Part shown: positions 1-8,252 of the stretch, one piece after another
Numbering within the stretch: position 1 is the first letter of the stretch
Layout: each line of letters starts with the position of its first letter
NCBI GenBank assembly: GCA_022712895.1
Contig: JAFLJS010000012.1
Span: forward strand, 1 to 40,682
Direction of reading: 5' to 3'
Origin: Desulfocapsa sp.
GTDB lineage: Bacteria; Desulfobacterota; Desulfobulbia; Desulfobulbales; Desulfocapsaceae
DNA: 40,682 bases
Program-made: the position numbers and the translations under genes
Notes under the pieces: generated by a model
Seen by the model: only the letters and a program-made list of their open reading frames with translations
Database searches by the model: none
What the model was told of the DNA's origin: nothing

Positions 1-67
1 CAACTGTTGGTAATGTTGGGAGTTCGTCGGAACAGAGTACTGCGGCAAGGGTCTTTTCCTGGTTCAT
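1..67 (-). CDS. N-terminal fragment of an unidentified protein (runs off the window)
   Basis: An ATG at 67-65 on the minus strand opens a frame with no stop up to the window edge, giving 22 residues that begin MNQEKTLAAVLCSDELPTLP. An AGAGG stretch lies about 6 nt upstream and could be the ribosome binding site. The 'LPTLPTV' end resembles the opening of HDOD signalling domains, but this is too short to identify. Frame and start are seen; the family is a guess. Confidence 0.4.
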   Translation of the reverse strand, partial: MNQEKTLAAVLCSDELPTLPTV

Positions 68-118
68 AGACAGCCTCTTGGTAGAGTGTGGTAGTGCAAA
101 AGGATTAAAGAAACGTTT

Positions 119-209
119 TCAATCATTACGCCTCGGATATGAAGTTTTTCATCCGAACAAAGGGTATAAATACTTAACCATCTAAATTCTGGGTTTTTAC
201 GAGTTTATC
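119..209. repeat. Truncated copy (right half) of the dispersed palindromic repeat
   Basis: The stretch from 'CCTCGGATATGAAGTTTTTC' through 'TTAACCATCTAAATTCTGGG' to 'TTTTTACGAGTTTATC' is nearly identical to the right half of the element at 31071-31275 and similar to that at 38634-38787. The left arm and central hairpin are missing; only 'ATCATTACG' of the core remains. It therefore looks like a deletion derivative. Confidence 0.75.
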
Positions 210-323
210 ATTGTTGAAAAAGTATATCGTTTTCTTTCTAATAATAGCAAGGAAAGCTGGAAAAAAGAAAGTGCATATCCTCCGGCGGGAACATGCTGAA
301 TACCTTATCGTATGCACATCAAA

Positions 324-674
324 TCAGGGTTTTATGTAGGCAAACCCATCGTTTTGAAGGTCGATCAGACCTATTATGCCAGCAGGGATGATCTCGACAC
401 CCTCAGCAACGTCAGCGGCATTTATATTAAATTTCTGTAACGCATTGTTACAGACCTGGAATCGAACCCCGGCAGTTAAGAGCGTTTTGATCTGCTCAAG
501 GTTTTCTTTTACTTTTTCTCCTGCCAGCATGGCAACGCCGGGGCCATTTGCCAGAAGAATAAAGTCTCCCCCTGTGCCATCGATTGCTGCAAGTGTATTT
601 GCAATATTGCCAAGACCAAGTTTGAAAAGGTGGTCGTCTTTAAGATCAATGTGAAAAACGGCTTTGTAGGCCAT
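324..674 (-). CDS. DsrE-family protein
   Basis: This 116-residue cytoplasmic protein has the layout of the DsrE/YchN-like fold: an N-terminal strand (AVFHID), 'LGNIANTLAA', a hydrophobic strand 'DFILLANGPGVAML', then 'LLTAGVRFQVCNNAL', where the single cysteine sits at the position of the usual DsrE-family 'C.NAL' motif. Family members take part in sulfur relay or are of unknown function; a role in sulfur metabolism is inference. AAGGAA lies 6 nt before the ATG. It is 56 nt downstream of the aminomutase-like gene on the same strand and may share its transcript. Confidence 0.8.
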   Translation of the reverse strand: MAYKAVFHIDLKDDHLFKLGLGNIANTLAAIDGTGGDFILLANGPGVAMLAGEKVKENLEQIKTLLTAGVRFQVCNNALQKFNINAADVAEGVEIIPAGIIGLIDLQNDGFAYIKP

Positions 675-730
675 AATGGTTTCCTTAAGTTATGGTTAAT
701 TGACGCAGTATCAGCAGTTACGTTGAAATG

Positions 731-1780
731 TTATAGTGGTGTTCCGTTTTCAGGGTAGGTACAAATTTCACCACAATAATTCCTGAATATGAGATTTGTC
801 CCGGTGGAGATAATATAATCCGGGGTAAGGGGGATTTTTCCTTTACCGCCTGGTGCATCAAGGGCCAGAGTCGGGATTGCCATCCCAGAAACAGAGCCTA
901 TCAACTGCTTCATAATATCCACACCACAGCTACTATGGGTTCTGAAATGATTCGTTCCAAGGGTAAGATCCCCTTGGAACAGGTAGTAAGGCTTTACCCT
1001 GACTTTGAGTAGACCTGTAAAAAGTTTCTTCAGGGTTTGGGCATCATCGTTAATACCTTTTAAGAGCACGGTCTGACAGCCTAATGGAATCCCGGCACCG
1101 GCGAGACGGGCACAGGCTTTAGCTGCCTCTGCTGTCAACTCTCGTGGGTGGTTAAAATGGGTGTTTATGTACAGCGGATGGTATTTTCCAAGAATTGTTG
1201 CCAGGCTTTTTGTTATACGCATGGGGAGTGTGCAAGGGATACGACTGCCAATTCTGATCACTTCAAGGTGAGGTATGGAATGGAGTTTACCAAGGATAGA
1301 ATTCAATCTTTTATCGGAGAGTAAAAGAGGGTCCCCACCGGATAGCAATACCTCCCGGACTGAGCTGGTTTCTTGAATGTATTTAATGCCCTCTTCAATG
1401 GACTTTTCGTTAACACACATTGCACTTGAACCAACCATTCTTTTGCGGGTGCAAAAACGACAATACATGGCACATTCTGAAGCAACAAAAAGGAGCACTC
1501 GGTCAGGGTACTTGTGGACTATTGCAGGCACCGGACTTAAGCGCTCTTCGCCTAATGGGTCGGGAATACAGACCTTATCTTCAAGCTCAAGGGGGTCGGG
1601 GACAGCCTGCTTCCAGAGAGGGTCGTCAACCTCTTTAATAAGGTCAAAATAATAACGATTAATTCGCATGGGAAACCTTGCACAAGCGTTATCCAATACA
1701 GTATAATCAAACTTAAAATGGCGTGCAAGAGTGGCGGGTTTAGTCACGCTGTCTTGCAGTGTTTCTTTCCAGTGTGTCAT
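731..1780 (-). CDS. Lysine 2,3-aminomutase family radical SAM/PLP enzyme (KamA/Eam/EpmB superfamily)
   Basis: A 349-residue radical SAM protein. The [4Fe-4S] motif is C103-x3-C107-x2-C110 ('SECAMYCRFCTRKR'), followed by 'LLSGGDPLLLSD', the SAM-binding glycine-rich segment. Late motifs 'PYYLFQGDLTLGTNHFRT' and 'TLALDAPGGKGKIPL' resemble true lysine 2,3-aminomutases, including the two Asp residues that bind the substrate amino group there, rather than EpmB, which lacks the DAPGG motif. It is shorter than classical KamA (about 415 aa), mainly at the N-terminus. The substrate could be lysine or glutamate. No ablB-like acetyltransferase is adjacent. The start is divergent from the malic enzyme and no strong Shine-Dalgarno is seen. 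Confidence 0.82.
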   Translation of the reverse strand: MTHWKETLQDSVTKPATLARHFKFDYTVLDNACARFPMRINRYYFDLIKEVDDPLWKQAVPDPLELEDKVCIPDPLGEERLSPVPAIVHKYPDRVLLFVASECAMYCRFCTRKRMVGSSAMCVNEKSIEEGIKYIQETSSVREVLLSGGDPLLLSDKRLNSILGKLHSIPHLEVIRIGSRIPCTLPMRITKSLATILGKYHPLYINTHFNHPRELTAEAAKACARLAGAGIPLGCQTVLLKGINDDAQTLKKLFTGLLKVRVKPYYLFQGDLTLGTNHFRTHSSCGVDIMKQLIGSVSGMAIPTLALDAPGGKGKIPLTPDYIISTGTNLIFRNYCGEICTYPENGTPL

Positions 1781-1854
1781 GGTGGCATATTATGGAGGAT
1801 AGCCAGCGAAAAGTCAATTGTCGAGTACAGGCTGTAGCGGCCTTGGGAGATGAC

Positions 1855-3591
1855 ATGGCAGAGAATCAGTTCGGTTTTAAGTATGATGAGTATGGCAATA
1901 CCAGGGAAATTCTTGTGTATGCCAGCGGGCCAACCATTCACAATATCAGTTTTGTGAATAAGGGAACAGCATTCAGTCTTCCGGAAAGGAAACGGCTGGG
2001 GCTGGAGGCGGCGCTCCCACCTGCGGTAAGAACGTTGGAACATCAGGTAGAAAACTCCATCATCAAGGTTAATTCAAAAAACGCACCCATCGAGAAATTT
2101 ATCTATATTCGATCCCTCTTTGATCGCAATGTGGCTCTTGCCCATGCTCTAATTAAAAGCGATATCGAAAACCTGATGGGAATAATATACACTCCAACTG
2201 TTGGGCTTGCTGTACAACAGTATTCCTCAATGTTTCGTCAGGCCAATGGGCTGCATTTTTATCCGGGCAATATCGATCAGGCGGAAGATATTCTGCGCAG
2301 GTATATTCACAGGGATATTCGTGTTGCAGTGGTCACCGATAACCAGGGAATCCTGGGGATTGGAGATCAGGGGGCTGGAGGAATAGCAATATGTCTTGGT
2401 AAACTCATGCTCTATACGCAGGGTGCAGGCGTGGCTCCCTGGCACTGTTTACCCATCTCTCTGGATGTCGGAACGAACAACGAAAGACTGCTGGAGGATA
2501 ATGATTATCTTGGTTGGCGTCATCGCAGAATTACCGGTGATGAGTATCTCGATTTTATCAGACGTTTTGCCATGGCTTTTAGAAATGTTTTCCCGAATGC
2601 CCTCTGTCAGTGGGAAGATTTTTCCAAGCAGAATGCTTTCGCCATCCGTGACAGCTATCTGCACGACCTAATATCTTTCAATGACGATATTCAGGGTACC
2701 GGATCTGTGACCTTGGCTGGAATCCTTACTGCCATGAAGATTAAACTTGAGAAGTTAAAAGATCAGATTTTTCTTGTTCATGGTGCCGGTGCTGGCGGAG
2801 TTGGTGTTGCTGAACAGATTGGTGTTGCTCTTGTTGAAGAGGGTTTAACTGAGGAAGAGGCAAAGGACAGAATCTTTACCCTCGATTCACGTGGCGTGGT
2901 GACAACAGATCGTGATATTGAAGACTATAAGATGAAGTTTGCAAAAGATAAGAGTAAAATAACATGGTTGCAGGATGAGCAGAATCGCGATTTGCTGGGT
3001 GCTGTAACGAAGGCCAAGGTCACGGTACTGATCGGAACATCAGGTGTTGGCGGATGTTTTACGCAGGAAGTTGTTGAGGCGGTACATAAAAACACAGAAC
3101 GTCCTGTGATCATGCCATTGTCGAATCCCACGATTATGGCTGAAGCTTTGCCGGAAGATATCTATCGCTGGACGGATGGCAAAGCTCTCGTGGCGACAGG
3201 AAGTCCATTTGATCCCGTTGAGCACAATGGAATCACTCACCGTATAGGGCAGTGCAATAACGTTTTTGTCTTCCCCGGAGTGGGGCTTGGTGTGCTTGGT
3301 TCCGGTGCCCGAGAAGTGTTGCCGCAGTTTTTCACAGCTGCTGCACATGCGGTCTCATCCTGTGTTTCCAAGGCTGAAATGGAAGAAGGGCTGTTGGTTC
3401 CTGCCGTTGGTTCACTGAAAGATGTTAGCGGAAAAGTGGCACTTGCTGTTGGAATGTCTGCAGTTGAGCATGGGGTCAGCAGGCCATGTGTGTTTTCAAC
3501 TTTTCAGCATGAGGGGGATGAAGCTCGAATGAATGAACTCCTTCGAAAGATGCGGTGGGATCCTGAGTATCTGCCCATTGTGGCGATGTAA
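1855..3591 (+). CDS. maeA: NAD(P)-dependent malic enzyme
   Basis: A 578-residue protein of the long malic enzyme type, oxidative decarboxylation of malate to pyruvate. Visible motifs are 'YTPTVGLAVQQYSS', 'VVTDNQGILGIGDQGAGGIA', 'LDVGTNNERLL', the signature 'FNDDIQGTGSVT' and the dinucleotide-binding 'VHGAGAGGVGVAEQIG'. The frame is open upstream to 1759, but the ATG at 1855 is preferred because GGGAG lies 5 nt before it and the encoded start matches family length (about 565 aa). Cofactor preference (NAD or NADP) cannot be read with confidence. It is divergent from the aminomutase-like gene and convergent with the MORN gene; it probably has an anaplerotic role or supplies reducing power. Confidence 0.93.
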   Translation: MAENQFGFKYDEYGNTREILVYASGPTIHNISFVNKGTAFSLPERKRLGLEAALPPAVRTLEHQVENSIIKVNSKNAPIEKFIYIRSLFDRNVALAHALIKSDIENLMGIIYTPTVGLAVQQYSSMFRQANGLHFYPGNIDQAEDILRRYIHRDIRVAVVTDNQGILGIGDQGAGGIAICLGKLMLYTQGAGVAPWHCLPISLDVGTNNERLLEDNDYLGWRHRRITGDEYLDFIRRFAMAFRNVFPNALCQWEDFSKQNAFAIRDSYLHDLISFNDDIQGTGSVTLAGILTAMKIKLEKLKDQIFLVHGAGAGGVGVAEQIGVALVEEGLTEEEAKDRIFTLDSRGVVTTDRDIEDYKMKFAKDKSKITWLQDEQNRDLLGAVTKAKVTVLIGTSGVGGCFTQEVVEAVHKNTERPVIMPLSNPTIMAEALPEDIYRWTDGKALVATGSPFDPVEHNGITHRIGQCNNVFVFPGVGLGVLGSGAREVLPQFFTAAAHAVSSCVSKAEMEEGLLVPAVGSLKDVSGKVALAVGMSAVEHGVSRPCVFSTFQHEGDEARMNELLRKMRWDPEYLPIVAM

Positions 3592-3611
3592 AGCTGTGAG
3601 GTAATTCTGGT

Positions 3612-3651
3612 GGCATACTAAGGAAGAACGTAAGTTGTTTTTTAGTATGCC
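3612..3651. terminator. Bidirectional terminator-like hairpin between convergent genes
   Basis: GGCATACTAA (3612-3621) pairs perfectly with TTAGTATGCC (3642-3651) around a 20-nt loop containing a T run. It sits between maeA and the convergent MORN gene, and the right arm contains the MORN gene's stop codon (3642-3644). Position and symmetry support a shared terminator; the long loop lowers confidence. Confidence 0.5.
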
Positions 3652-4598
3652 CTAACCATCTTGTCATCTCTCCATTCTCCGGAGTATTTGAACCCACCGG
3701 GGAATATCATTATGCCACGGCCATGTTTCATGCCGTTTTTCCAGGCTCCTATATAACGGCGTCCATTGGGATATCTCAATGTGCCGCTTCCGTCCATTTT
3801 CCCATTTTTCCATTCACCGACAAAACGTGTGCCAGTGGTGGCATTATAGGTGCCATGGCCGTTCCAGATATCGTCTGTCCAGTTACCAATGTAGCTGCTT
3901 CCGGTGCTGGTTTGTAGGGTGCCATACCCGGTCTTGTGGCCTTGAACCCATTCTCCGATGTACTGGTCGCCGTTGGCTGATTGCAATGTACCATGTCCAT
4001 TTCGCTGTCCGTTTATCCATTCCCCCGAATAGTATTCACCGTTAATACTGGTTGCCACACCGTAGCCTGCCAGGCAATTTCCACTGATACATTCATCGGT
4101 ATAATGTTTGCCTTCAACGGTTGTGAATATTCCTTTCCCGGACTCTTTGCCATTGATCCAAATATCTTTATAGGTGTTACCACTGACATAAATAATTTTG
4201 CCTTTGCCATGCTTGGTGCCGTTATTCCATAATCCTTCAAAACGATCTCCACCAACCAGTGTCATGCAACCTTTGCCATGGGCTTTGTCGTTTTTCCAGG
4301 AGCCTTCGTACAAGTCTCCAGCAGCATTGGTGGTGCTGCCTGTGCCATGTTTCATCCCCTGGAACCATTGTCCGGAATACATATCGCCATCTGCTGATGT
4401 CGCTTTTCCAAGGCCGTGGCGTTTCCCTTTCTTCCATCCCCCGTCATAACGTTCACCGCTATCAAATAAGCGTGTGCCAATACCGTTGTAGCAATTCCCT
4501 TCGATGCAGGAAGATGCACAGCCACTCAATAAGATGAGAGTAGTGGCAAGGATTAAATAACATTGCCATGATGGAAAAAATCGTGGTGAGTTTGTCAA
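3642..4598 (-). CDS. MORN-repeat lipoprotein
   Basis: A 318-residue predicted lipoprotein: hydrophobic signal 'LILATTLILLSGC' with the lipobox cysteine at C27. About eleven MORN units follow (Y-x-G-x-W ... HGxG pattern, e.g. 'YSGEWINGQRNGHGTL'). The array is split by two similar cysteine motifs, C31-IEGN-C36 and C170-ISGN-C175, each starting a new MORN block, which suggests internal duplication of a block of about 139 residues. The start is TTG at 4598: the frame closes upstream with a stop, and no in-frame ATG precedes the signal peptide. MORN proteins bind membranes or act as scaffolds; the specific role is unknown. Confidence 0.8.
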   Translation of the reverse strand: MTNSPRFFPSWQCYLILATTLILLSGCASSCIEGNCYNGIGTRLFDSGERYDGGWKKGKRHGLGKATSADGDMYSGQWFQGMKHGTGSTTNAAGDLYEGSWKNDKAHGKGCMTLVGGDRFEGLWNNGTKHGKGKIIYVSGNTYKDIWINGKESGKGIFTTVEGKHYTDECISGNCLAGYGVATSINGEYYSGEWINGQRNGHGTLQSANGDQYIGEWVQGHKTGYGTLQTSTGSSYIGNWTDDIWNGHGTYNATTGTRFVGEWKNGKMDGSGTLRYPNGRRYIGAWKNGMKHGRGIMIFPGGFKYSGEWRDDKMVRAY

Positions 4599-5260
4599 GG
4601 GTGTGAGTCCGTAAAGAGGCGTTTGTCACATCGTAATTGAAACTTGATAAAGAGACAGTGGAATAGAATAATTTTTGTACAATACTTTTGTGAGCTTGTC
4701 AAAAAATAAACCTCAGTACTACGGTTGTGGAATTTTATAATGGAAACAATTCAGAGAACCAATACGACTATCCCAGTGGATGTATAGTTGCATGGAAAAA
4801 GAGTGAAATGGTAAGGGAAAAGTACCATTTTTTATTACTTTGGATTGTTTGAGGGGGGGGGAGGTGATTGAGAAAATGATTCTCGGAAGGGCGGTGTGAG
4901 TGTAACTTAACAATCTTATATTACATGGTAAAAGCATGTCCTAAAGTGTTTAGTTGATCTCTGTTGTACGTACCACGAAGGGTATATATCTATTTTTTTG
5001 AACAATAAAGCAAAAAAAGTTGATAATTGTTAAAAAAAATTGATATGTCACTTGAATAAAATTGAAAACTACGTTAATTTAACTTCCTCATAATCACTGA
5101 TATCCTTACATCGTAAGGGGTTTTGGTGAAGATTCTTCCTGGGTTTTCCCACTTTTTGTTCTGCTTTACAAAGTAATGGGGTACTCAATTTACTATGCAA
5201 CTAAATGATGTGCCGGGCTTTCTTGGTCGCTGGTCATCAGACTTACTTTGAGGGTATGGA
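4599..5260. other. 662-bp intergenic region upstream of the acetyl-CoA pathway operon
   Basis: No convincing gene is seen. It holds a hairpin with T run at 4806-4833, a G9 run at 4853-4861, a very A/T-rich tract (about 4980-5095) and a small palindrome CCTTAC-atc-GTAAGG at 5104-5118. It must carry the folD promoter; one weak candidate is TTGAAT / 17 nt / TAATTT in the A/T-rich part. The ribosome binding site GAGGG lies 6 nt before the folD ATG. Confidence 0.5.
4806..4833 (+). terminator. Terminator-like hairpin in the long intergenic region
   Basis: AAATGGTA (4806-4813) pairs with TACCATTT (4823-4830) and is followed by further T's (TTTATT). There is no plus-strand gene directly upstream to terminate, so it could end a short untranslated transcript or be a chance structure. 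Confidence 0.35.
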
Positions 5261-6148
5261 ATGACAGCAAAACTTATCAGCGGAATTGAGATAGCAAAAG
5301 AAATTCGTGAAGAATTGAAAGTTGAAGTGACCGAATTAAAAGAGAAGCATGATATTGTACCAGGCCTTGTCACTGTTTTGGTTGGCGAAGACCCAGCCTC
5401 TCAATCCTATGTAGCTGCCAAAAACAAAACTGCCAAGACCCTTGGTATTAATTCAGAGCAGGTTACACTTGATGTTGATACCAGTGAAGACGATCTTCTG
5501 AAATTGGTTGCTAAATATAATGAGGACCCTGCTGTTAACGGAATCCTTGTTCAGCTGCCATTACCCAAACATATCAATGAAGCAAATGTACTTCTTGCCA
5601 TTGATCCCGATAAAGATGTTGATGGATTCCATCCAATAAACGTAGGAAAGATGGTTCTTGGTGAAGAGTGTTTCCTCCCCTGTACCCCCCACGGAATCCT
5701 TGAGATGCTGACCCGTTCAGGTGTTGAAACCAGTGGTGCTGAAGTTGTGGTCATCGGCCGTTCAAATATCGTTGGCAAACCAATCGCTAACCTTATGCTG
5801 CAAAAACGTGATGGTGGTAATGCAACCGTTACCCTTTGTCATACCAGAACCAAAGATATGGCAGAACACTGTAGACGTGCTGATATCATCATTGCAGCGG
5901 TTGGTGTACCTAAAATGGTTACTGCCGATATGGTAAAACCTGGCGCTGCAATTATTGATGTTGGTGTTAATCGCATTGGACAGGCAGCCAGTGGTAAGGC
6001 AATTCTTGCCGGTGATGTTGATTTTGATGCTGTGAAAGAGGTCGCGTCGTGTATTACCCCAGTTCCCGGTGGCGTTGGTCCCATGACTATCACTATGCTG
6101 ATGAAAAATACAGTTCAGGCCGCCAAAATGGCTGCGAACTTAACCTGA
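5261..6148 (+). CDS. folD: Bifunctional methylene-THF dehydrogenase / methenyl-THF cyclohydrolase
   Basis: FolD (295 aa, normal family length) interconverts methylene-, methenyl- and 10-formyl-tetrahydrofolate in the cytoplasm, the middle of the methyl branch of the Wood-Ljungdahl pathway. Motifs include 'SYVAAKNKTAKTLGI' with the catalytic lysine, 'GILVQLPLPKHI', 'DKDVDGFHPINVGKM', 'CTPHGILEML', the NADP-binding 'VVIGRSNIVGKPIANLML' and 'TPVPGGVGPMTITMLMKNT'. The ATG is preceded by GAGGG. It is the first gene of the long co-directional block, 74 bp before the CO dehydrogenase gene, so it probably serves C1 flux as well as biosynthesis. Confidence 0.96.
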   Translation: MTAKLISGIEIAKEIREELKVEVTELKEKHDIVPGLVTVLVGEDPASQSYVAAKNKTAKTLGINSEQVTLDVDTSEDDLLKLVAKYNEDPAVNGILVQLPLPKHINEANVLLAIDPDKDVDGFHPINVGKMVLGEECFLPCTPHGILEMLTRSGVETSGAEVVVIGRSNIVGKPIANLMLQKRDGGNATVTLCHTRTKDMAEHCRRADIIIAAVGVPKMVTADMVKPGAAIIDVGVNRIGQAASGKAILAGDVDFDAVKEVASCITPVPGGVGPMTITMLMKNTVQAAKMAANLT

Positions 6149-6173
6149 TATACAAAATAATTAGAGTGTATGG

Positions 6174-6195
6174 CGGTCTGCTTGAGTAAAGACCG
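6174..6195 (+). other. Small hairpin between folD and cooS
   Basis: CGGTCT (6174-6179) pairs with AGACCG (6190-6195), followed by TTTAT, 27 nt before the cooS start. It could attenuate transcription or act as an RNA-processing site; only the short stem is seen. Confidence 0.25.
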
Positions 6196-6222
6196 TTTAT
6201 CATTGTTTCCTGGAGGATAACT

Positions 6223-8211
6223 ATGAGCAGTAGCAAAGGTGGATGCACATCCTGTAACGAGATTACCCTTGCTTCAACCAAAGATCTGTTAAATCAGGAT
6301 TTGGCGAAGCAGGTACGTACCGCCTATGATCGCATAGAAGATCGTGGCGTTTCGGCGTGTCTCTTTGGTTCTGGTGGTACCTGTTGTCGTATTTGTAATA
6401 TGGGTCCCTGTCAGATTATTGATGGTGTTGAACAGATGCTTGGTGTTTGTGGCGCAACCGCTGCAACCGTAGTTGCCAGAAACTTTGCTCGTATTGTTGC
6501 CGCAGGAACTGCTGCTCATACGGACCATGCCCGTGAAATGGTAATGGGTTTTATTGAGACTGCCAAGGGAAACACTCCCCACGGAATCAAAGACGAAGAA
6601 AAACTGCATACGCTGGCAGAGGTCTTCGAAATTGAAATTGAGGGACGAACCAAAGAAGAGATCGCCCTTGAACTTGGTGAAAAGGCTCTTGCTGAATTTG
6701 GACAGCAGAGCGGTACCTTGACCATGCTTAAACGTGCTCCGAAAAAGACGCAGCAAATGTGGAAAGAGAAGGGTGTAGAACCTCGTGGAATTGACCGTGA
6801 AGTTGTTGAAACCATGCATCGTACCCATATGGGTGTTGATCAGGAATACAAAAATATAATGAAGCAGGCTGCACGCTGCTCACTGGCAGATGGCTGGGGC
6901 GCTTCAATGCTCTCCACTGAGCTGACTGATATTATGTTTGGAACACCAGTTCCAAGACGTGCTCTTATTGATCTTGGTGTACTCAAAGCTGATCAGGTTA
7001 ATATAACAGTGCATGGCCATGAGCCACTGCTGGCCGAATCTCTTTGTCTGGCAGCAGAAGATCCTGAAATACTTGCCCTGGCCAAAAAAGTGGGTGCCAA
7101 AGGAATCAACCTTGCCGGCGTTTGTTGTACCGGAAATGAGATCCTTATGCGCCGTGGAATTCCAGTTGCAGGTTCCTTTATTCAGCAGGAAATGGTTCTG
7201 GCCACAGGTGCAGTTGAAGCCATGGTTGTTGATGTACAGTGTGTCATGCAGTCAGTTGCCCAGGTGGTAAAAGGTAAGCATACCGATATCATCACTACCA
7301 ACTACCGTGCAAAAATGCCCGATGCGATTCATATGCAGTTTGAAGAGAAGGATGCCATGGGATCGGCTAAGGCTATTCTCACCCATGCTATTAACAATTT
7401 CAAGAAACGTGGTGAGTTCTACATTCCAACAGATCAGAAATTTGATGTTGTTGTCGGTTTCAGTCATGAAACCATCAACTACATGCTTGGTGGACGCTTT
7501 CGTCAGAGTTACCGTCCATTAAATGACAATATTATCAACGGCCGTATTAAAGGTATTGGTGCCTTGGTAGGTTGTGAGCATTTTAAATATAGTGATGATG
7601 TACATTTCAAGATTGCTGTGGAGCTTTTGAAAAACAATGTTCTGATACTGGCTACAGGTTGTGCGGCACAGGCCCTCGGCCGTATGGGACTGATGCGTCC
7701 TGAAGCTGCTGCCGAATATTGCGGTGAGGGACTTGCAAGTGTCTGCGAAACGGTTGGTATGCCACCGGTTCTGCATGTCGGTTCCTGTGTTGATAACAGT
7801 CGTCTTCTTATTGCTCTTACTGCAATGGTAGAAGAAGGTGGTCTTGGAGATGATATCTCAGAGCTTCCTGCTTGCGGAACTGCACCATTATGGATGAGTG
7901 AAAAAGCTGTTGCCATTGGTCAGTATTTCGTCACCTCAGGCGCTCACGTTATCTTTCAGAATTTGCCTGTAACCGGAAGCAAGGAGATGAATGACTTTAT
8001 CCTTGACGGTATGAAGGAGGAGTACGGTGCCTGTTGGGATTACGAAGAAGATCCCATTAAACTTGCACAGAAGATGATCAAAGCCATTGATGGAAAACGC
8101 GAAGCTCTTGGTATTAACAAGAAGCAGGATCGTGTTCTCTTTGATATGGAGATGCGTCGTGATATCGGTTCCGGTGAAGGTCTTGCCGGAGTGGGTTGTG
8201 GAAGAAAGTAA
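6223..8211 (+). CDS. acsA: Anaerobic Ni-Fe carbon monoxide dehydrogenase catalytic subunit (CODH of CODH/ACS)
   Basis: This 662-residue protein has the CooS/AcsA layout: cysteine-rich N-terminus 'CLFGSGGTCCRICNMGPC' for the B and D clusters, then C-cluster ligands in 'VHGHEPLLAES' (His), 'GVCCTGNEI' (about C301/C302), 'VDVQCVMQS' (C340), 'ATGCAAQALG' and 'HVGSCVDNSR'. It reduces CO2 to CO, or the reverse. With AcsB downstream it should be the CODH half of the bifunctional complex, with CO passing to the A cluster. The start has GGAGG 6 nt upstream. No cooC nickel-insertion gene is in the window. Confidence 0.95.
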   Translation: MSSSKGGCTSCNEITLASTKDLLNQDLAKQVRTAYDRIEDRGVSACLFGSGGTCCRICNMGPCQIIDGVEQMLGVCGATAATVVARNFARIVAAGTAAHTDHAREMVMGFIETAKGNTPHGIKDEEKLHTLAEVFEIEIEGRTKEEIALELGEKALAEFGQQSGTLTMLKRAPKKTQQMWKEKGVEPRGIDREVVETMHRTHMGVDQEYKNIMKQAARCSLADGWGASMLSTELTDIMFGTPVPRRALIDLGVLKADQVNITVHGHEPLLAESLCLAAEDPEILALAKKVGAKGINLAGVCCTGNEILMRRGIPVAGSFIQQEMVLATGAVEAMVVDVQCVMQSVAQVVKGKHTDIITTNYRAKMPDAIHMQFEEKDAMGSAKAILTHAINNFKKRGEFYIPTDQKFDVVVGFSHETINYMLGGRFRQSYRPLNDNIINGRIKGIGALVGCEHFKYSDDVHFKIAVELLKNNVLILATGCAAQALGRMGLMRPEAAAEYCGEGLASVCETVGMPPVLHVGSCVDNSRLLIALTAMVEEGGLGDDISELPACGTAPLWMSEKAVAIGQYFVTSGAHVIFQNLPVTGSKEMNDFILDGMKEEYGACWDYEEDPIKLAQKMIKAIDGKREALGINKKQDRVLFDMEMRRDIGSGEGLAGVGCGRK

Positions 8212-8252
8212 GCCCATAGCTTATCAAAAATATTTTCTAAGGAGTCCAGCCG

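Noticed and set aside
455-480. T-loop-like GGTTCGATTCC on the minus strand, suggesting a tRNA
   Set aside because: It lies within the DsrE-like coding region (codons for GVRFQV) with no acceptor or anticodon stems around it.
5100-5260. Riboswitch upstream of folD
   Set aside because: Only a small palindrome is seen; no recognisable tetrahydrofolate, cobalamin or other riboswitch core could be made out.
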